DNA from: Littorina saxatilis
Taxonomy: Eukaryota; Mollusca; Gastropoda; Littorinimorpha; Littorinidae
Length of the DNA: 64,000 nucleotides
NCBI RefSeq assembly: GCF_037325665.1
Contig: NC_090245.1
Coordinates: 72,066,326-72,130,325, forward strand
Direction of reading: 5' to 3'
The notes under the pieces are model-generated. The model did not search any database. It saw only the letters and a list, made by a program, of their open reading frames with translations, and was not told the DNA's origin. Below, in pieces: positions 60,499 through 64,000 of this stretch (its first letter is position 1; each line of letters starts with the position of its first letter). The position numbers and the translations under genes were made by a program.

Positions 60499-62428
60499 TC
60501 ACGGTGAGATTGGTCTTGCGATATTGCAAGAACTTTTCTCCAACCAGCGTCGAATGTCCCGGTAGCGTTTCCTGGTAGAATCCAGATGATGAAGTTTGTA
60601 GCAAAGGTGGCAGAGACTAAGATCTTCTGTGCTCTTTGTTGCGCGCACCCAGTGAGATCTTCGCCACAGCAACTGACTGTACAGTTTCCTGCTTTCCATA
60701 AGTTCCGTCAGAAACTCCGCCAGTTGTTTTGGGGAGTCGAACCAGTCAGCATCCACGAACGTCCCTTCAGGAAAGTACGCCGAGTAGTCCGTCCCTCCGC
60801 GCACAACCGGAACTATGTGCATGTCTTCCTGCCATGCGCGGTAGAACACTTCCGTCACGTGATCCCTGCACAGATTGTCCTCTAAAGCCAAGAGGAAGAA
60901 GAACTTCTTGGAGAGAACCTCCGAGCAAGACATACCATCCCTAGCACACGTTTTGTTGAAGCAGGGACCAAACTCAGCCACACGCATGTGTTTCCTCAGT
61001 TCCTCCACGAGTTCGTTGCGTCTGCTGGGCGTTTCTTTCGAACAAGTGCGAGGCATCCAAGCCGCCGCCTTGGTTTTGCCTTTGGTCAGTTCCAGGTAGT
61101 AGTCCGCTGACCGGATCTTACGGGACTTTTTCAGCAGTCCGAAAGGCTGCCAGATGTCCGAGTCACGTCGGTATGTCCATGTCCAGTTGAAGACAGTGTT
61201 CCATGCAGGCGGCCATATTTGTTGTTGGTACAGAGGGGGCGCCATCGTGTGAAGCACATACGCCTGTCCGATAAAAACAAACGATTAGAGTGTTTTCCCA
61301 TTCCTTTGTGTTATATGTGGATATGCTATCGTTCTCTTTATCTTCCTCTGTATCTATTCTAACGTACGACGACAGAAGACGTAACCTAACAGAGGATCAG
61401 TCGTACCACAACATAGCCTGTGTAATATGACTCAACAACAGGTTGTTAATGCAAAAAGAAAACTGAAGGACTGAAGTAAACAAGCAAGCAATCAGCCAAC
61501 CAACCAGAAAACCAACCGACCAACCAACCAACCAACCACGGACGTCATGTATCCTGTTTCTAAGATACGAGAAGTAAGAACATCTCACCTGGTCGCTGTG
61601 AACCCTGGAAGGGGGAGGGTGCTTCTTGTCGATTCTCTCAAAAACAATGGCGTCGGCTGCTACGTTTGGCGGGAGCGGGTAGATAACCTTACAAGCAGAG
61701 ATGGGGCAGTCGGTAAAAACACCCTTCTTCTTCATGATGGCCTGCGGGTTTTCAGGCTTGTACCACGTGACGATCTTCTTGTCGGGCTTCTGTATTACGG
61801 CGTTGGGGTCGATGAAAGGAGAGACGAAGGTCTTCAGTGGTAGGTTGCTGAGGTTGGAGAAAGGTGTGAGTCTCCCGGGTCCAGATTTCGACTTGGGATT
61901 TTCCTCCGAGCTGGGCCTAGCCGGAGACGGTTTGGTAATGTTGGAGGGTTTCTGTACTGTTTCTTTCTGGGCCTGCTGCTGGCTGTTGTTCACTCCTGGA
62001 TTACCCTGCTGGGCTGGCACCCCTTCCTGTTTGTTGGCATCCACTTGCATTTCCACCACCCCGCCACCACCGCTCACTGTTGGAGGAGTTGGTACGGCAC
62101 TCACGTTATGGGCCTTCTTGGGCAGTTCGTCCTTCAACCATTTGGCTTTGCCGGCCTTCTTGTTGTTCTTCTGGTCGTTCTTAGAGTTCTTCTTGTTGTC
62201 TTTGCCAGATCCTTTGCCCGTGCCTTTGCCTGCTTGCGAAGGGTCCAGTTCAGCTATGGACTGGGATCTGACCACCTCATCCTTGGGCAGGTCGACCATG
62301 GAGATCTTGGTGGGGTACCGTGAGGGCTGGAGGGTCAGGAGAACCACGCAGGTGAAGAAGACGACGATCATGAACGTGCTGCTGAGACAGCGCACGTTGC
62401 TTCCTTTCAGTACGCCGATTCGCGCCAT
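60499..62428 (-). CDS. Alpha-1,3-fucosyltransferase-like protein (GT10)
   Basis: Two coding exons: 62428-61589 (280 codons, donor GTGAGA) and 61263-60499 (254 codons plus stop, acceptor CGGACAG), in phase. Type II membrane topology: a short basic N-terminus, then a transmembrane anchor at residues 14-33. A long Lys/Gln/Pro/Ser-rich stem (about 45-210) follows, with NVSA and NNSQ/NITK sites. The GT10 domain starts near KKIVTWYKPE. Signatures are FNWTWTYRRDSDI (305-317), FFFLLALEDN (401-410, the donor-binding alpha-1,3 motif with DN for NS), IVPVVRGGTDYSAYFPEG and FVDADWFDSPKQL. The CHLCYKL Cys pair is near the end. GT10 enzymes move fucose from GDP-fucose to GlcNAc of glycans in the Golgi. At 534 residues it is longer than usual because of the stem. 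A CTGTCAG acceptor just before the ATG suggests a 5' UTR intron. Confidence 0.9.
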
Positions 62429-62534
62429 GGGGCTGACAGAGACAAAAGAACAGAGGACAATAAAAAAACAAATTAAAACATTTAAGAATATAGAATACCC
62501 GCACAGGCAAAGTCTAACGGTAACCTAGCTGATA

Positions 62535-63065
62535 GGTAATTACCTACTGTTGATATGATAGGTAATTTACCACTGGTGATATGATAGGTAATAGCTCACT
62601 GTTGATATGATAGGAAATTGACCCCTGTTGATATGATAGGTAATTTACCACTGTTGGTATGATAGGTAATTAATACTCCACTGTTGATATGATAGGTAAT
62701 TTCCCACTTGTGATATGATAGGTAATTTACCACTGTTGATATGATAGGTAATTCATACTCCACTGTTGATATGATAGGTAATTTACCACTTTTAATATGA
62801 TAGGTAATTTACCATTGTTGATATGATAGGTAATTAATACTCCACTGTTGATATGATAGGTGATTTCCCACTGTTGATATGATAAGTAGTTTTGCACTGT
62901 TAATGGGATAGGTTATTTTGCACTGTTGATATAATAGATAATTTCCCACTGTTAATGGGATAGATTATTTTCCACTGTTGATATGATAGGTAATTGACCC
63001 CTGTTGATATGATAGGTAATTTCCCACTGTTAATGGGATAGATAATTTTCCACTGTTGATATGAC
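62535..63065. repeat. Minisatellite, GTTGATATGATAGGTAATTT units
   Basis: About 17-18 units of 26-31 bp, of the form CACTGTTGATATGATAGGTAATTT with variants (TAATGGGATAG; ATTAATACTC inserts). It lies just upstream of the fucosyltransferase start, probably in its 5' intron. Confidence 0.93.
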
Positions 63066-63329
63066 TAAGTCACCGGGATAAACTTTGTTGGCCAGGGTTT
63101 TACGCGGGATAAGAGATCCCTTCACTTTGACACATATCAAACGCCAACAGGCCTGGCTGCTACCTGTACAGAGCATGCCTTTTTTTGGATGATTTCATTT
63201 TGCTGCTTGACATTGGTGTCAGGTCCCAACATTCAGGAAAATATTTTCCTATAGACTGCACAGAAAGCAGCCGAGCTACAGTAGGTCTCTGTTCAAAGTC
63301 GATGATTGTTGTTTTTCGCCCTCACGTTG

Positions 63330-63545
63330 AAACCATTAGGGGCATGTTCCCGGGTGTTACCCCGACTTCAGATGAGATACACACGTGTATGCGTGTTTAG
63401 GTGTAACCAGCCACCTGCATGTATGGCAGAATGACCGAGGTCTTTTACGTGCCACTGTGGTGACACGGGGTGGGACATGGATACAGTCTCTGAGTCTGCC
63501 GGCCTGGATTCGAACCCGTGACCCTCTGTTCAATGTTTCGCTAAA
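63330..63545 (-). mobile_element. tRNA-derived SINE fragment (family 4)
   Basis: On the - strand the B box ACGGGTTCGAATCCAGG (63505-63521) is followed by a GGCACGTAAAAGACCTCGG segment, TCATTCTGCCATACATGCAG and GGTGGCTGGTTACACC. No tail was identified; borders are approximate. Confidence 0.6.
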
Positions 63546-64000
63546 GGCTACTTAAATCCCAGGAGCATGTCTAGCCAGACCTCAGTTGATCTGTCAACTG
63601 GTCTACACGGGAAAGACGTTGCCTTTAAAACGGACAATTTCGTAGATACAAGAGAGGAAACAATTAACAAAGCAAACGACCTTGTGAGATACAATTGTGC
63701 ACACTAGCTTCAAATGCATGTCCACGTAACTGCTGCACATATATATCTGCAGCGAAGGCTTATTGATCCCTGATACAATGACATAAGGCCACCGTCCCAA
63801 AAATATGTACGTAATTAATGAAGAGAAGGTTGTGCAGACGTTTAAAGACAATTCTTGGCCGAAAGGAATATCCCTGTCAAAAACATTGTCTCAAATCACA
63901 CGAAGCGTTACACCGTTTGGTTTGGGGGTTGGATTAATGGTGTTTTAAGGATGATTTATATGTTTGTCTCACACGTTAATAATTATATCTTATCATGTGT
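63546..64000. other. Window end, nothing recognised
   Basis: No exon or repeat that I can support. Confidence 0.4.

Overview
This is eukaryotic, intron-bearing, repeat-dense DNA, most likely from a gastropod mollusc (inferred from the style of its SINEs, LINE tails, MITEs and CA/CT arrays; no single gene proves the taxon). About 200 bases (51301-51500) are N. Only two convincing host genes are present: a seven-coding-exon RING/B-box (TRIM-like) gene on the + strand (48845-55177) and a two-coding-exon alpha-1,3-fucosyltransferase-like (GT10) gene on the - strand (60499-62428). A possible small spliced gene lies at 16385-19000.

Layout. 1-10 kb: AG array, a 263-bp MITE, LINE 3' pieces, a 5'-truncated LINE reverse transcriptase (3905-5424), a long CT array, fold-back MITEs and an internally deleted LINE (8545-9405). 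10-15 kb: two abutting ORFs of a retroelement ORF1 type with an SGNH/esterase-like domain, then a broken repeat-family protein with a CXC cysteine cluster (- strand). 15.7-23.8 kb: a segment bounded by a 29-bp inverted repeat, with candidate exons and a DNA transposon that itself carries a Tc1/mariner-like insertion. 23.9-26.2 kb: two inverted copies of an ~850-bp repeat that carries its own microsatellite and a terminal hairpin (third copy at 55.8 kb). 26.3-30.4 kb: a LINE with SGNH ORF1 remnant, endonuclease and RT, interrupted by three separate SINE-type insertions. 30.4-35 kb: simple repeats and a ~720-bp tandem repeat. 35.7-40.2 kb: an intact 4.2-kb LINE (EN-RT-RNase H in one 1300-codon ORF) inserted in a SINE with a perfect 10-bp target duplication. 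41-48 kb: MITEs and a candidate two-gene transposon (THAP protein on +, P2RX7_C-type protein on -, convergent). 48.8-64 kb: the two host genes with repeat-filled introns and flanks.

The most interesting discovery is that every complete ~720-bp tandem unit at 32.5-34.1 kb encodes, on the - strand, a complete type I hammerhead self-cleaving ribozyme (32742-32800 and 33457-33515), with a decayed copy at 52958-53023 inside an intron of the TRIM-like gene. This makes the unit a retrozyme-like or Penelope-type hammerhead element. Other points of note are the convergent THAP/P2RX7_C element, a minisatellite that multiplies a splice donor next to exon 3 of the TRIM-like gene, and several nestings dated by target-site duplications.
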